Made by a program: the position numbers and the translations under genes | Notes under the pieces: model-generated | Told to the model about the DNA's origin: nothing | The model's database searches: none | Seen by the model: only the letters and a program-made list of their open reading frames with translations | Shown: piece after piece, positions 18,333 through 27,537 of the stretch | Position numbering within the stretch: the first letter of the stretch is position 1 | Layout of the letters: each line of letters starts with the position of its first letter | Assembly (NCBI RefSeq): GCF_025548555.1 | Contig: NZ_JAJLPA010000005.1 | Location: 107,314-171,313, forward strand | From: Sphingomonas sp. A2-49 | GTDB taxonomy: Bacteria; Pseudomonadota; Alphaproteobacteria; Sphingomonadales; Sphingomonadaceae | Length of the DNA stretch: 64,000 bases | Reading direction: 5' to 3'

Positions 18333-20644
18333 TCCGGCGGACCGTCGCCGCCGCCGCCCTCGTCGTCCAGGCGCCGTCGCCGATCCTCGCCGGACCGCCG
18401 CGCGCGCAGGACCGCGTCGCCATCGATCTGCCGGCGGGGACGCTGGCGCATGCCGTCGACCAGCTCGGCCGCCAGACCGGCGTCAGCGTGACGATCGGGG
18501 ATCCGTCCCTCGCAAGACGACGCGTCGCGGCGATACGGGGGCGGCTCGACGTCGGCGCTGCGATCGTGCGGCTGGCAACGATGGCCGGTGCGGCGCCGCG
18601 GCGGATCAGCCGGCTGGCATGGCGCCTCGATCGACCCGCAGCCGCCGCCCGCGGCGCGCGTGAAGGCCGCGCGAGGTCCATCACCCCGCCCCCTCCGGCG
18701 ACGGCGGCGGAGGACCTGATCGTGATCGCCAGCAAGCGCGGCACCGCCGCCCGGTCGCTGGCGCAGGCGGTGGACGTCGTGTCCCTCGCCCCCGGTGCGG
18801 TCGAAGTCGGATCCGATGCCCTGGTCCGGGCGACCACGCTGCTGTCGTCGACCTATCGCGGTCCCGGCCGCGACAAGCTGTTCCTGCGCGGGATTGCGGA
18901 TTCCAGTTTCGCCGGACAACTGCAATCGCCGACCGGCCAGTATCTGGGCGACGTGCGGCTGACCTATGCCGGCACCGATCCCGACCTCCAGCTCTACGAC
19001 GTCCGGTCGGTCGAGATCCTGCCGGGGCCGCAGGGCACGCTGTACGGGGCGGGAACGCTCGGCGGCGTGGTGCGGATCAACCCCAATCCACCCGAGCGGG
19101 GCGTCGCCACCGGCGCGATCGGGGGCGGCGTCTCGGCGGTGGCGCAGGGGGATGTCGGGCGGGACGTGGACGCGATGGTCAACGTCCCCGTCGGCGACAG
19201 GCTCGCGCTGCGGGCCGTCGGATATTCCCGGGACGATGCGGGCTATATCGACCGGCTTGCGGATGGCCGCGACGATGCGAACCGCACCCGCATCGACGGC
19301 GCGCGCGCGACGGTGCGCTGGTTCCCGGCCGGCTCGGTCGCCGTGGACGTCGCGGGTGTGGCGCAGCGCATCCGGTCGGACGACGCCTTCTACGTCACCG
19401 ACGGCACAGCCCCGCCGACCAGCGCCAGCCCGTTCCGCGAACCGGCCGGAAGCGATTATCTGGGGGGACAGATCGTGGCGAGCGGACCGATCGGCGACCT
19501 CGCGTTCGTATCCGCGACCGGGGTATCGCGGCAGCGATCGTTCGACCGGACGGTGTTCGGCGACACCCCGGTCGTCCGGCTCGACCGCCGCGAAGACCTG
19601 GTCACGCAGGAGGTGCGGGTGAACCGCCGCGGGCCGGATGGGCGCGGCTGGCTGCTGGGCTGGACCTATGTCGGGAGCGAGGGGCGCCTGGCGCTCGTCA
19701 CGCCCATCGTCCCCCTCGACCTGCGCACGCGTGCGACCGAAGTGGCGGTGTTCGGCGAGGCCGGCGTGTGGGCCACCCGGCAGCTGCTGATCGGTGGCGG
19801 CGCGAGGCTCGCGCGCAGCGACGCCACGTTCCGGCAGCGGGCGGAGCCGGGCGGCACCGCGATCGCATCCGATCCGCTGCGGCGCCGGGACTGGTGGCTG
19901 CTGCCATCCCTGTCGGTGACCTATCGCCCGCTGCCGGCGCTGTCGCTCTTCGCCCGCTATCGGGTGGCGCGGCGCGCGCGCATCCCGGTGACGCGCACCG
20001 GCACCATCGCGGAGCCGCTGCCGGCGGGGCGTGGCAGCGAGGCGACCCGCTCGATCGAGGGTGGCCTGCGATGGGATGACGGCGATCGCCTGCACGTACA
20101 GGCGACCTTCGACGCCACGCGATGGACGTCGCTGCAAATCGAACGCGTCGAGGGGCTGAACGGCATCAGCAGTCGCACGGTCGCGGCCGCGACGGTATCG
20201 ACCGCCTATCTGTCGGTCGACTGGCGGCCGGCACCCGGTCTGGACGTGCGCGCGTCCGCCGCCCGCACGTTCGCGCCGGCGCAGGCGACCCGCGCCGCCA
20301 CCGGGGCATCGGACGACGTCGCCCCGCTGATGGCGCGGGTGGGCGCCCGTTGGAGCCGCCGCGTCGGCCGGACGCTGACGCTCGTCCTCGACGGCGCGGC
20401 GCGCTACGACGGGGAGCGGCCTGCGCCCAGCCCGCTGGCGGCGCCGCCCCGGCTCGGCGGCTTCGCCAGTGGCCAACTGGTCGCCGCGCTGCGCCGGGAC
20501 GACAACGAGGTCACGCTCGCGATCGACAATGTGACGGACAGCCGCGCCGTGCGGTTCCTGGCGGGATCGAACGTCCTGCCGATCGGCGCATCGACGACCT
20601 TGCGCCCCCGGACCATCCGGATCGGCGTGCGCCGGCACTGGTAA
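18329..20644 (+). CDS. TonB-dependent receptor with N-terminal STN signalling domain
   Basis: A 771-residue outer-membrane receptor. After a signal peptide there is an STN (secretin and TonB N-terminal) domain at about residues 30-85 (VAIDLPAGTLAHAVDQLGRQTGVSV), the part that contacts FecR. The plug runs from about 120 (EDLIVIASKRGT, then FLRGIADSSFAGQ and VEILPGPQGTLYGAGTLGG) and the barrel follows, ending with the aromatic IGVRRHW. Start ATG overlaps the fecR stop. The barrel has the usual Asn-Pro turn INPNPPERG. The ligand is unknown; as a transducer it may sense the same compound it imports. The protease secretion genes directly downstream suggest the ligand could be a peptide or protein breakdown product. 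Confidence 0.9.
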   Translation: MIRRTVAAAALVVQAPSPILAGPPRAQDRVAIDLPAGTLAHAVDQLGRQTGVSVTIGDPSLARRRVAAIRGRLDVGAAIVRLATMAGAAPRRISRLAWRLDRPAAAARGAREGRARSITPPPPATAAEDLIVIASKRGTAARSLAQAVDVVSLAPGAVEVGSDALVRATTLLSSTYRGPGRDKLFLRGIADSSFAGQLQSPTGQYLGDVRLTYAGTDPDLQLYDVRSVEILPGPQGTLYGAGTLGGVVRINPNPPERGVATGAIGGGVSAVAQGDVGRDVDAMVNVPVGDRLALRAVGYSRDDAGYIDRLADGRDDANRTRIDGARATVRWFPAGSVAVDVAGVAQRIRSDDAFYVTDGTAPPTSASPFREPAGSDYLGGQIVASGPIGDLAFVSATGVSRQRSFDRTVFGDTPVVRLDRREDLVTQEVRVNRRGPDGRGWLLGWTYVGSEGRLALVTPIVPLDLRTRATEVAVFGEAGVWATRQLLIGGGARLARSDATFRQRAEPGGTAIASDPLRRRDWWLLPSLSVTYRPLPALSLFARYRVARRARIPVTRTGTIAEPLPAGRGSEATRSIEGGLRWDDGDRLHVQATFDATRWTSLQIERVEGLNGISSRTVAAATVSTAYLSVDWRPAPGLDVRASAARTFAPAQATRAATGASDDVAPLMARVGARWSRRVGRTLTLVLDGAARYDGERPAPSPLAAPPRLGGFASGQLVAALRRDDNEVTLAIDNVTDSRAVRFLAGSNVLPIGASTTLRPRTIRIGVRRHW

Positions 20645-20858
20645 CCAAAAAATTTAACGGATCGTTTAGGGGAACCGCCCTCGGCTCCGTCTTATCGCTG
20701 CAACGACGCGAGGACGGGGGCGACTTCGGCACGGGCGGCGATCCAGGCTGCAGGGGGAGGAACAGCCCCCGGCATGGACGTCACGCGGCTTCATCGCCGC
20801 ATCTCGTCACCCGAACCCCGCGCCGATCTGCCCGATGGGAGAAAGAGGGATGGCACAG

Positions 20859-23535
20859 ATGACGAAGATTAGCGCTGATTACGCGGCATCGGCCGGCGCG
20901 GCGGGCGTTGCCGCCCCGACCGGGACGGCGGTGTCGACACCCCTTCCCTTCGGTCGATCCTACGATCTGCAGACGGGCAAGCTCGTCCAGGCGGACTTCG
21001 ACTATTACAATCCAGGGTCGGCTGCGGAGCTCAATCGTCAGTGGCACCTCACCCGGCTGGGCGATCTGGGCAGGGTCTGGCAGGATTTCACCGGCAAGGG
21101 CGTCAGCGTCGGCGTCTATGATTCCGGCGTGCAATCGGCGCACTGGGACCTGTCCGCCAATTACGACCGGTCGAAGGAAATCTCGCTCGACGGCGTACAA
21201 TATAGCGGCGAACCGGCGGCGGTCCTCGACGCGTCGTCGCCGCACGGAACCTCGGTCGCCGGCCTGATCGGCGCCGCCCGCAACGGGCTTGGCGGCGTGG
21301 GCGTCGCGTATGACGCGAAGCTGACGGGCGTCAATATCTTCGACGGCAGCACCGCGATTTACGTCAATGGCGGCCAGCAGGCATTTTTCGATGCGCTGAA
21401 ACTCGGCAATCGCTTCGACGTGGTCAACAACAGCTGGGGCGCCGGGGATTCGGCGATATCGGCCGTGTCGCGCAAGACGGTCGGCTCGTTCAACTGGGGG
21501 CTGACCGACGCCTTCAGCTACACGGCCGCAACGGGACGCGGCGGGCTGGGCACGATCACGCTCGGTGCGGCGGGAAATAGCGGCCTGGATGGCCAGGTCG
21601 ACAGCGTGAAGTCCGACCGCCACGTCATCGCCGTCTCGGCCTATCGCGCGGAGGATGGCGTCGCGTCCAACTACAGTTCTTCGGGCGCGCACGTGCTCGT
21701 CGCGGGTCCGTCGGACGACTATCCGATATTGAACGGGCGCGGCCTCGTTGCCACCGACCTGAAGGGTACGGATGGCTATAACATGTCGATCGATCCCTCC
21801 GCACCCTCCGACTATACGGACCGGTTCGGCGGAACCTCCGGCGCCACGCCGATCGTCAGCGGGGTCGTCGCGCTGATGCTCGATGCGAACGAAGGCCTGG
21901 GGTGGCGCGACGTCAAGAACATCCTCGCCGCGTCGGCGAAGATGCCGGTCGCATTCGACACGGGGCAGGTCGCGTTCGATCTCGAGCAAGACGGCAAGAT
22001 GGTGAACGCGCGCATGAACGAAAGCCGGTTCCAGCTCGCCGGCCAGAACGCCGACTGGAACGGCGGCGCGATGCACCACAGCAACGATTATGGATATGGC
22101 GCGGTCGACGCCTATTCGGCGGTCCGGATGGCAGAGGTCTGGTCGCTGTTCGGCGCCGCGAAGACCTCGGCGAACGAACAGATGGTCGACACCGGCGACC
22201 TGACGGTCGGGATCACCAACGTCGATACCGACGCCCCGCGCGGCTATTCGGGTTTCGAGCTCTACGGCGATTTCGTGAAAACGCCCTCGCAATTCCAGTT
22301 CAGCGTCGATCAGAGCATCGACGTCGAGCATATCGATCTGTCGATGGTCTTCAACAGGCTGGTCGAAGGATATTCTTGCGGACCGAAGCTCCGCCGGCAC
22401 AGCTCACCAACCCCTTTACAACGCGCAGATCAAACTGATCGCCCCCGATGGCACCGAAGGGTTCTGGGCTGCGGCGTCGGCGGGCCAGATGGGCGCGTAC
22501 ACCAATCTGGGCAAACCGAACGACAGCTTCGTCCTGGGTTTCTCCGGATTTCGCGGCGTCGAGACGAAGGGCACCTGGACGCTCGATTTCAGTGCACTCG
22601 CATCCTACTTCGACACGTTCTTTTTCGGCACGCTCGGCATTGATTCCTTCTTCACCATGGAAAAGATCCGGGTGCAGATGTACGGCGCCGCGCCGTCGAA
22701 CGACGACGTCCACACCTACACCAACGAATTCTTCAAGATGACGGCGATCGATGGCGAGGCTGCGGGGCGGTCCGTCCTGACCGACACCAATGGCGGCCAG
22801 GACTGGATCAACGCCGCCGCGGTGTCTTCGGACGTGTCGCTGTCGCTGGTGTCCGGACAACGCACCACGTTCGGCGGCCAGACGGCCTTCACGATCTCGC
22901 GCGAGAGCACGATCGAGAATGCGGTCACCGGCGACGGCAACGACACGCTGATCGGCAACCGCTTCGACAACAGGCTTTACGGCATGCGCGGCAACGACGT
23001 TCTGAACGGCGGTGCAGGCAACGACATCCTGTTCGGCGGGGCGGGCAACGACCAGTTCCGCTTCGACACGGCGGGGGTCAGCGGCAAGGACACGATCCTC
23101 GACTGGTCGGCAGGCGATCTCATCGCCTCGACCAAGGCGTTGCGGGGCGCCGGCGCCGACGGCAAGGTGACGGTCGCGGCGAATGCCACGCTGCTGCTGG
23201 ACGGCACCAGCGCGGGCGACACCGTGTTGCTCAAGGACGACGCCGGTGCGGTGTTGCAGGCGATGGGCGCCAAGAACGGCTATTATTGGTACGCCTATGT
23301 CTCGGGTACCGACGCGACGACCTCGTCCGTCATCCACGAAGCGTCCGGTTCGCCGGCGTCGACGGCCGCAGGGGCAGGCGCGCTGACGGCCCAGTTCACG
23401 GGCGACGCGCACGATGGCGTGTCGGCGCTGACCGCGACGGCCGGGTCGGCGGGGCATGCCGATCAGAACATGGCGTTCTTCCTCTACGACGCGATGGCGG
23501 GATCGATGGCGGGCGGCGTTCAGCTCTACGCCTGA
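20859..23535 (+). pseudogene. RTX subtilase (S8 serine protease), reading frame interrupted in the middle
   Basis: The first part is a subtilisin-like protease: Asp in VGVYDSGVQSAHWDL (about residue 88), His in HGTSVAGLIGA (about 129) and Ser in GGTSGATPIVSGVVAL (about 327), with an Asn oxyanion site in VNNSWG. The second part, in a different frame from about 22,417 on, has a P-domain-like segment, two to three Ca-binding GGxGxD repeats (GNDVLNGGAGNDILFGGAGND) and a short C-terminal region, the typical tail of type I secreted proteins; there is no signal peptide. In the sequence as given the first frame continues past the break to 22,643 as nonsense. Adding one G at 22,379-22,381 and one C at 22,411-22,414 gives an uninterrupted protein of about 890 residues. 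The start at 20,859 has AGAGGG 9 bases upstream. The downstream TolC, ABC and HlyD genes are its likely export machine. Confidence 0.82.
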
Positions 23536-23542
23536 TGCCATC

Positions 23543-23573
23543 GGGGGGAGCGGTCGCAGGCCGCCCCCCCTTT
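23543..23573 (+). terminator. Hairpin with short T tract after the subtilase gene
   Basis: A G-run stem GGGGGGAGCGG pairs with CCGCCCCCCC (one bulged base) around a seven-base loop and is followed by TTT. It lies 8 bases after the subtilase stop and would uncouple the abundant protease transcript from the export genes, although read-through is possible. Confidence 0.55.
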
Positions 23574-23667
23574 CGTTCGAACCCGGATCCTTCCGGCCGT
23601 GCGGTTGCCCGGATGCGGCATCCGTTCGCCCTTCCCCAACCCTGTTGCACTTGGAGCGACGTCAGCC

Positions 23668-25224
23668 GTGTTGCGTTCCGCCAGCCTTCTTGCGCTCTGC
23701 GTCCTCGCTGCGGTTCCCGCGCGGGCGGAAACGCTCGTGGATGCGATCGTCGACGCCTATCGCACCAACCCGCAGCTTCAGGCGCAACGCGCGGAGCTGC
23801 GCGCCCTCGACGAAAGCGTCATCCAGGCCGGCGCGCCGTACCGTCTGGGCGCGGACGTCAGCGCGACGCTGGGGTACAGCGACCGCCTCCAGCGCAGCGC
23901 GATCGCGGACGGGTTCGCCCGCTTCGAGCAGCGTTCGATGGGCGCGTCGGTTTCGCTGACGCAGCTGCTCAGCAGCGGCGGCCGTACCGCGGCCCAGGTG
24001 TCCGCCGCCGAGGCGGACGTCCTCGCCGGCCGCGAACGGCTGCGCAATGCCGAAAACCAGATTCTCTACACCGTCGTCGAGGCGTATATGGCCGTGCGGC
24101 GGGACGAGGAGCTCGTCGATATCCAGGGACGCGCCGTCGCCTCCTACGATCGCCAGGTCGCGCAGACCCGCGCGCGCGAACGCGAAGGCGACCTGACCCG
24201 CACCGACATCGCCCAGGCCGAGGCGCAACTGCTCATCATCCGCGCCGCTTTGGCACAGACGCAGGCCAGCCTCGAACAGAGCCGGTCCCGGTTCGCCGCG
24301 GCGGTCGGGCGCAATCCGGGCCATCTGGAGATGCCGCCCACGCTCGCGGGCCTGCCCCCCTCGGTCGACGCGGCCTATCTGCGGGCCGGTCGGGAAAGCC
24401 CGATCCTGTGGCAGGCGATCATGATCGAGCGGTCGAGCCGCCACCGCATCGCCGCCGAACGTGCCGAACGCAATCCGTCGATCAGCGCGCAGGGCAATTT
24501 CGGCTATGTGAACCCACTGGGCTATCAGGTCCGCGATCTCGGCCGCACGGTGTCGGGCGGCATCACGGTCACCGTCCCCATCCTGACGCGGGGCGTGGTC
24601 GGCTCCCGCGTCCGGGCGGCGATCGCGGACCAGCAGTCCGCGGCCTTCCAGGTCGAGGATGCCCGGCGGACCGTCGATGCCGGCGTCCTCAACGCGTGGA
24701 ACCAGTCCGTCACGGCGCACCGGCAGATCGATGCCGGCGAGGCCGCGGTGGCAGCGGCACGCACCGCGCTCGACGGGGTGCGCCGCGCCTTCGCCGAAGG
24801 CTTCCGCTCCAGTTTCGAACTGATCGATTCCGAACAGCGCCTGCTCAACGCGCAGGTGATCGTCGCGAACGCCCGATACGGCGGCTATACCGGCGAGGCG
24901 TCGCTGCTCGCGCTGCTCGGCCGCCTCGATCTGGCGAGCCTGTTGCCCGATGCGCCGCGATACGATCCGACCGCCGGGTTGCGCACGCATCGCGCGTGGC
25001 AGTTCGGCCCGTTCGAACCCCTGCTCGAAGTGCTCGACCGGCCGCAAATGCCGTCCGACCACGCGCGCCCCGCGCCCGCCATCGCGGCGCCGGGCGGGCA
25101 TGCCAGCCTTGCGCCGTCACAGTCCGGCGCCTCCGCATCCGATCTGGCCCGCGGTCTGCCCTTGGGCACCCACGCCGGGTCCGGCGCGACCGTATCGACT
25201 GATATCAAAGGGAGAAGACCATGA
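23668..25224 (+). CDS. TolC-family outer-membrane channel of a type I secretion system
   Basis: A 518-residue outer-membrane efflux protein. From the GTG at 23,668 (GGAGCGA upstream) it has a signal peptide ending VPARA, then ETLVDAIVDAYRTNPQLQAQRAEL, the standard opening of TolC proteins, and two repeats of the coiled-coil plus beta-barrel unit (for example AQAEAQLLIIRAALAQTQASL and GEAAVAAARTALDGVRRAFAEG). A second possible GTG lies 69 bases upstream. The C-terminal 90 residues are a Pro/Ala-rich extension. The stop overlaps the ATG of the next gene (ATGA). It should form the trimeric outer-membrane exit for the ABC-HlyD pair two genes downstream. Confidence 0.9.
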   Translation: MLRSASLLALCVLAAVPARAETLVDAIVDAYRTNPQLQAQRAELRALDESVIQAGAPYRLGADVSATLGYSDRLQRSAIADGFARFEQRSMGASVSLTQLLSSGGRTAAQVSAAEADVLAGRERLRNAENQILYTVVEAYMAVRRDEELVDIQGRAVASYDRQVAQTRAREREGDLTRTDIAQAEAQLLIIRAALAQTQASLEQSRSRFAAAVGRNPGHLEMPPTLAGLPPSVDAAYLRAGRESPILWQAIMIERSSRHRIAAERAERNPSISAQGNFGYVNPLGYQVRDLGRTVSGGITVTVPILTRGVVGSRVRAAIADQQSAAFQVEDARRTVDAGVLNAWNQSVTAHRQIDAGEAAVAAARTALDGVRRAFAEGFRSSFELIDSEQRLLNAQVIVANARYGGYTGEASLLALLGRLDLASLLPDAPRYDPTAGLRTHRAWQFGPFEPLLEVLDRPQMPSDHARPAPAIAAPGGHASLAPSQSGASASDLARGLPLGTHAGSGATVSTDIKGRRP

Positions 25225-25733
25225 AATACGCAATGCCGCTGTACGCCGCCGCGATCGTCGCAGCCGCAAGCCCTGCCGCCGTATCGGCGGAGATGCTGCA
25301 ATTCACGCTGAGCGGGCCGACGACCGGCTACAGCGCCAGCTGGTCGCTCGACGATGCGATCACGCCGGATCAATGGACCGATGGTCAGGGCTTCGAGCTG
25401 GAACGCGTGGCCGGCAGCTTCCCCGGTTCGACCGCGAATGAGGCCTATATTGGGTTCTTCGCGCTCTCGAACGACGGCGGCCTGTCGCTGGCGGACGCGG
25501 ACAGCCCGGCGCTGCTCGTCACCCTGCGTGGCGATCAGCTCTATACCGGCCCCGAAGCGGCCCCGACGCTGCGACGCGGGGTGTTCGCCCTGACCGATGG
25601 CAAGGGGCTGGCCGGTTACACCCTGACCGTCGCCCCCGTGCCCGAGCCCGCCGTCTGGCTGACGATGATCCTCGGCTTCGCCGTCGTCGGCGGGGCGTTG
25701 CGGACGCGCCGCACGACGGTTCGCTTCGCCTGA
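25221..25733 (+). CDS. Exported PEPxxW-CTERM protein within the secretion operon
   Basis: A 170-residue protein with a signal peptide (MKYAMPLYAAAIVAAASPAAVSA), a beta-rich central part and the C-terminal sorting tail PVPEPAVWLTMILGFAVVGG followed by basic residues. W is followed by L instead of the usual A. It is translationally coupled to the TolC gene by an ATGA overlap and precedes the ABC gene, an unusual place for a sorted surface protein. No known domain is recognised. Confidence 0.8.
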   Translation: MKYAMPLYAAAIVAAASPAAVSAEMLQFTLSGPTTGYSASWSLDDAITPDQWTDGQGFELERVAGSFPGSTANEAYIGFFALSNDGGLSLADADSPALLVTLRGDQLYTGPEAAPTLRRGVFALTDGKGLAGYTLTVAPVPEPAVWLTMILGFAVVGGALRTRRTTVRFA

Positions 25734-25740
25734 TCGCGGT

Positions 25741-25776
25741 GCACGATCGGCGGTGGCTGCACCCCGCCGATCGTGC
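25741..25776 (+). promoter_or_regulatory. Perfect 13-bp hairpin between PEPxxW gene and ABC gene
   Basis: GCACGATCGGCGG pairs perfectly with CCGCCGATCGTGC around a 10-base loop. There is no T-run behind it, so it may stabilise the upstream mRNA, attenuate transcription or be a dispersed palindrome rather than a classical terminator. Confidence 0.6.
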
Positions 25777-25806
25777 GTCCGTGCCCCTTCCGAGGACCTG
25801 CACCCG

Positions 25807-27537
25807 ATGATGCTCGACGAGGGTTCGCTGCCCAGTCCCGTGGATACCGCGCTGCGCGACGCGCGGCGCCATTTCCTGTTTGCGGCGCTGTTCAGCGGGC
25901 TCGTGAACCTGCTCTACCTCGTCCCGTCGATCTTCATGCTTCAGGTGTACGACCGCGTCGTGCCCACCCGTGGCGGCACGACGCTCGTGTTCCTCATCGT
26001 GATCCTCGCGATTGCGCTGGCGGCGCTGTCGATCCTCGACCTGTCGCGCATGCGCTTGTTGCTGCGCGCCAGCGTGCGGCTCGAAAAGCGCGCCGCGCCG
26101 CAGGTGCTGCAACGGATCCTGGCGGCGACGGCGGCGTCGCCGGCGATGCGGACCACAGCGATCCGCGACCTCGATACCTTGCGCGGCGTGCTCACCGGTC
26201 CCGCGATCCTCGCGCTGTTCGACCTGCCATGGGCACCGATCTACATCGGCGTCTGCTTCCTGCTGCATCCCTGGATCGGCGGCTTCGCACTGTTCGCCGC
26301 GATCCTGCTCGTCGGCATCGCCCTCGCCGGCGAGCGCGCGACCGGTCGCGCCGCGATGGAAACGCAGTCGCGCGCCACCGCGAAGGGCCGGATCGCCGAC
26401 TATACGGTGCAATCGGCGGAAACCGCGCGCGCGCTGGGCATGCGCGAGGCGCTCGTGCGCCTGCAACTCACCGCGCGGGCGGACGTGGTGGCGCGACAGG
26501 GACGCCTGGCGCAGACGTCGGGCACGTTCCTGGCGGTGACCAAGTTCCTGCGGCAATTGTTCCAGTCGCTCGCGCTCGCGCTCGGCGCCTGGCTCGCGAT
26601 CCATCAGTCGATCTCGATGGGGTCGATCTTCGCGGCCTCGCTGCTGGTCGGTCGGGCGCTGGCGCCGGTCGAGCAGATCCTGGGATCGTGGAAGAACGTG
26701 CTGGCCGCCCGGGCCGCCTATGGCGGGCTGCGCGCGTTCCTGACCCTCCCCGACGACGCGGCACCGCGGACCGCCCTGCCGCGGCCCCGGGGACAGCTCG
26801 TCGCGACCGGGGTCACCGTGCTCGCACCCGGCACCGACCGGGTGTTGCTCGACGCCGTGGACATTTCCGTTTCGCCGGGGGAAATCGTCGCGCTGATCGG
26901 CCCCAGCGGCGCGGGCAAATCGACGCTGCTGCGCGTCCTCGCCGGCGCGCTCGCGCACGACCGCGGCGAGGTCCGGATCGACGGCACCAGCCTCGCCGAC
27001 TGGGATCGCGAGGCGCTGGGCCTGCACATGGGATACATGCCGCAGACGCCGACGCTGTTCCCGGCCACCGTCACCGCGAATATCGCGCGCTTCGTCTTCG
27101 CCCGCGCAGGCGACGTGCCCGATGCGGCCGCGCTCGACGCCATGGTCGTCGACGCCGCCACACGCGCCGGCGCGCACGAAGCCATCCAGCGCTTCGCCAA
27201 CGGCTATGACACCATGCTGACGGTCCGCGAGGCGGGGGGCCTCTCCGCCGGCCAACGCCAGCTGGTCGCATTCGCGCGCGCCTTGTTTGGACGGCCCGCG
27301 CTCCTGGTGCTCGACGAGCCGAACGCGCATCTCGACCTCAACGGTCAGGCCGCGCTGATGCGCGTGCTCGCGGCCTTGCGGGCGGAGGGGGCGGCAATCG
27401 TGGTGTCGACGCATCGGCCCGAACTGCTTCAGATCGCGGACCGCGTGATGATCGTTCGCGATGGCCGGCTCGACGCGATTACCGCGCCGGGCCGCGCCCC
27501 GATCGCACAACCCGCCCAAGCGGAGACAGGTGCATGA
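25807..27537 (+). CDS. Type I secretion ABC transporter, PrtD-like
   Basis: A 576-residue permease-ATPase fusion. The N-terminal part has the membrane spans of the PrtD/HasD group (FLFAALFSGLVNLLYLVPSI and YDRVVPTRGGTTLVFL), without a C39 peptidase domain. The nucleotide-binding domain has Walker A GPSGAGKST near residue 365, the signature LSAGQRQ and Walker B LLVLDEPNAHLDL. ATG at 25,807 follows a GAGGA site; an earlier in-frame GTG at 25,753 falls inside the hairpin and is less likely. Its stop overlaps the hlyD-like ATG. It would power export of the RTX subtilase upstream. Confidence 0.92.
   Translation: MMLDEGSLPSPVDTALRDARRHFLFAALFSGLVNLLYLVPSIFMLQVYDRVVPTRGGTTLVFLIVILAIALAALSILDLSRMRLLLRASVRLEKRAAPQVLQRILAATAASPAMRTTAIRDLDTLRGVLTGPAILALFDLPWAPIYIGVCFLLHPWIGGFALFAAILLVGIALAGERATGRAAMETQSRATAKGRIADYTVQSAETARALGMREALVRLQLTARADVVARQGRLAQTSGTFLAVTKFLRQLFQSLALALGAWLAIHQSISMGSIFAASLLVGRALAPVEQILGSWKNVLAARAAYGGLRAFLTLPDDAAPRTALPRPRGQLVATGVTVLAPGTDRVLLDAVDISVSPGEIVALIGPSGAGKSTLLRVLAGALAHDRGEVRIDGTSLADWDREALGLHMGYMPQTPTLFPATVTANIARFVFARAGDVPDAAALDAMVVDAATRAGAHEAIQRFANGYDTMLTVREAGGLSAGQRQLVAFARALFGRPALLVLDEPNAHLDLNGQAALMRVLAALRAEGAAIVVSTHRPELLQIADRVMIVRDGRLDAITAPGRAPIAQPAQAETGA

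Noticed and set aside
18038..20638. 866-codon minus-strand frame opposite the STN receptor
   Set aside because: Antisense artefact of high GC content; no ribosome site or motif.
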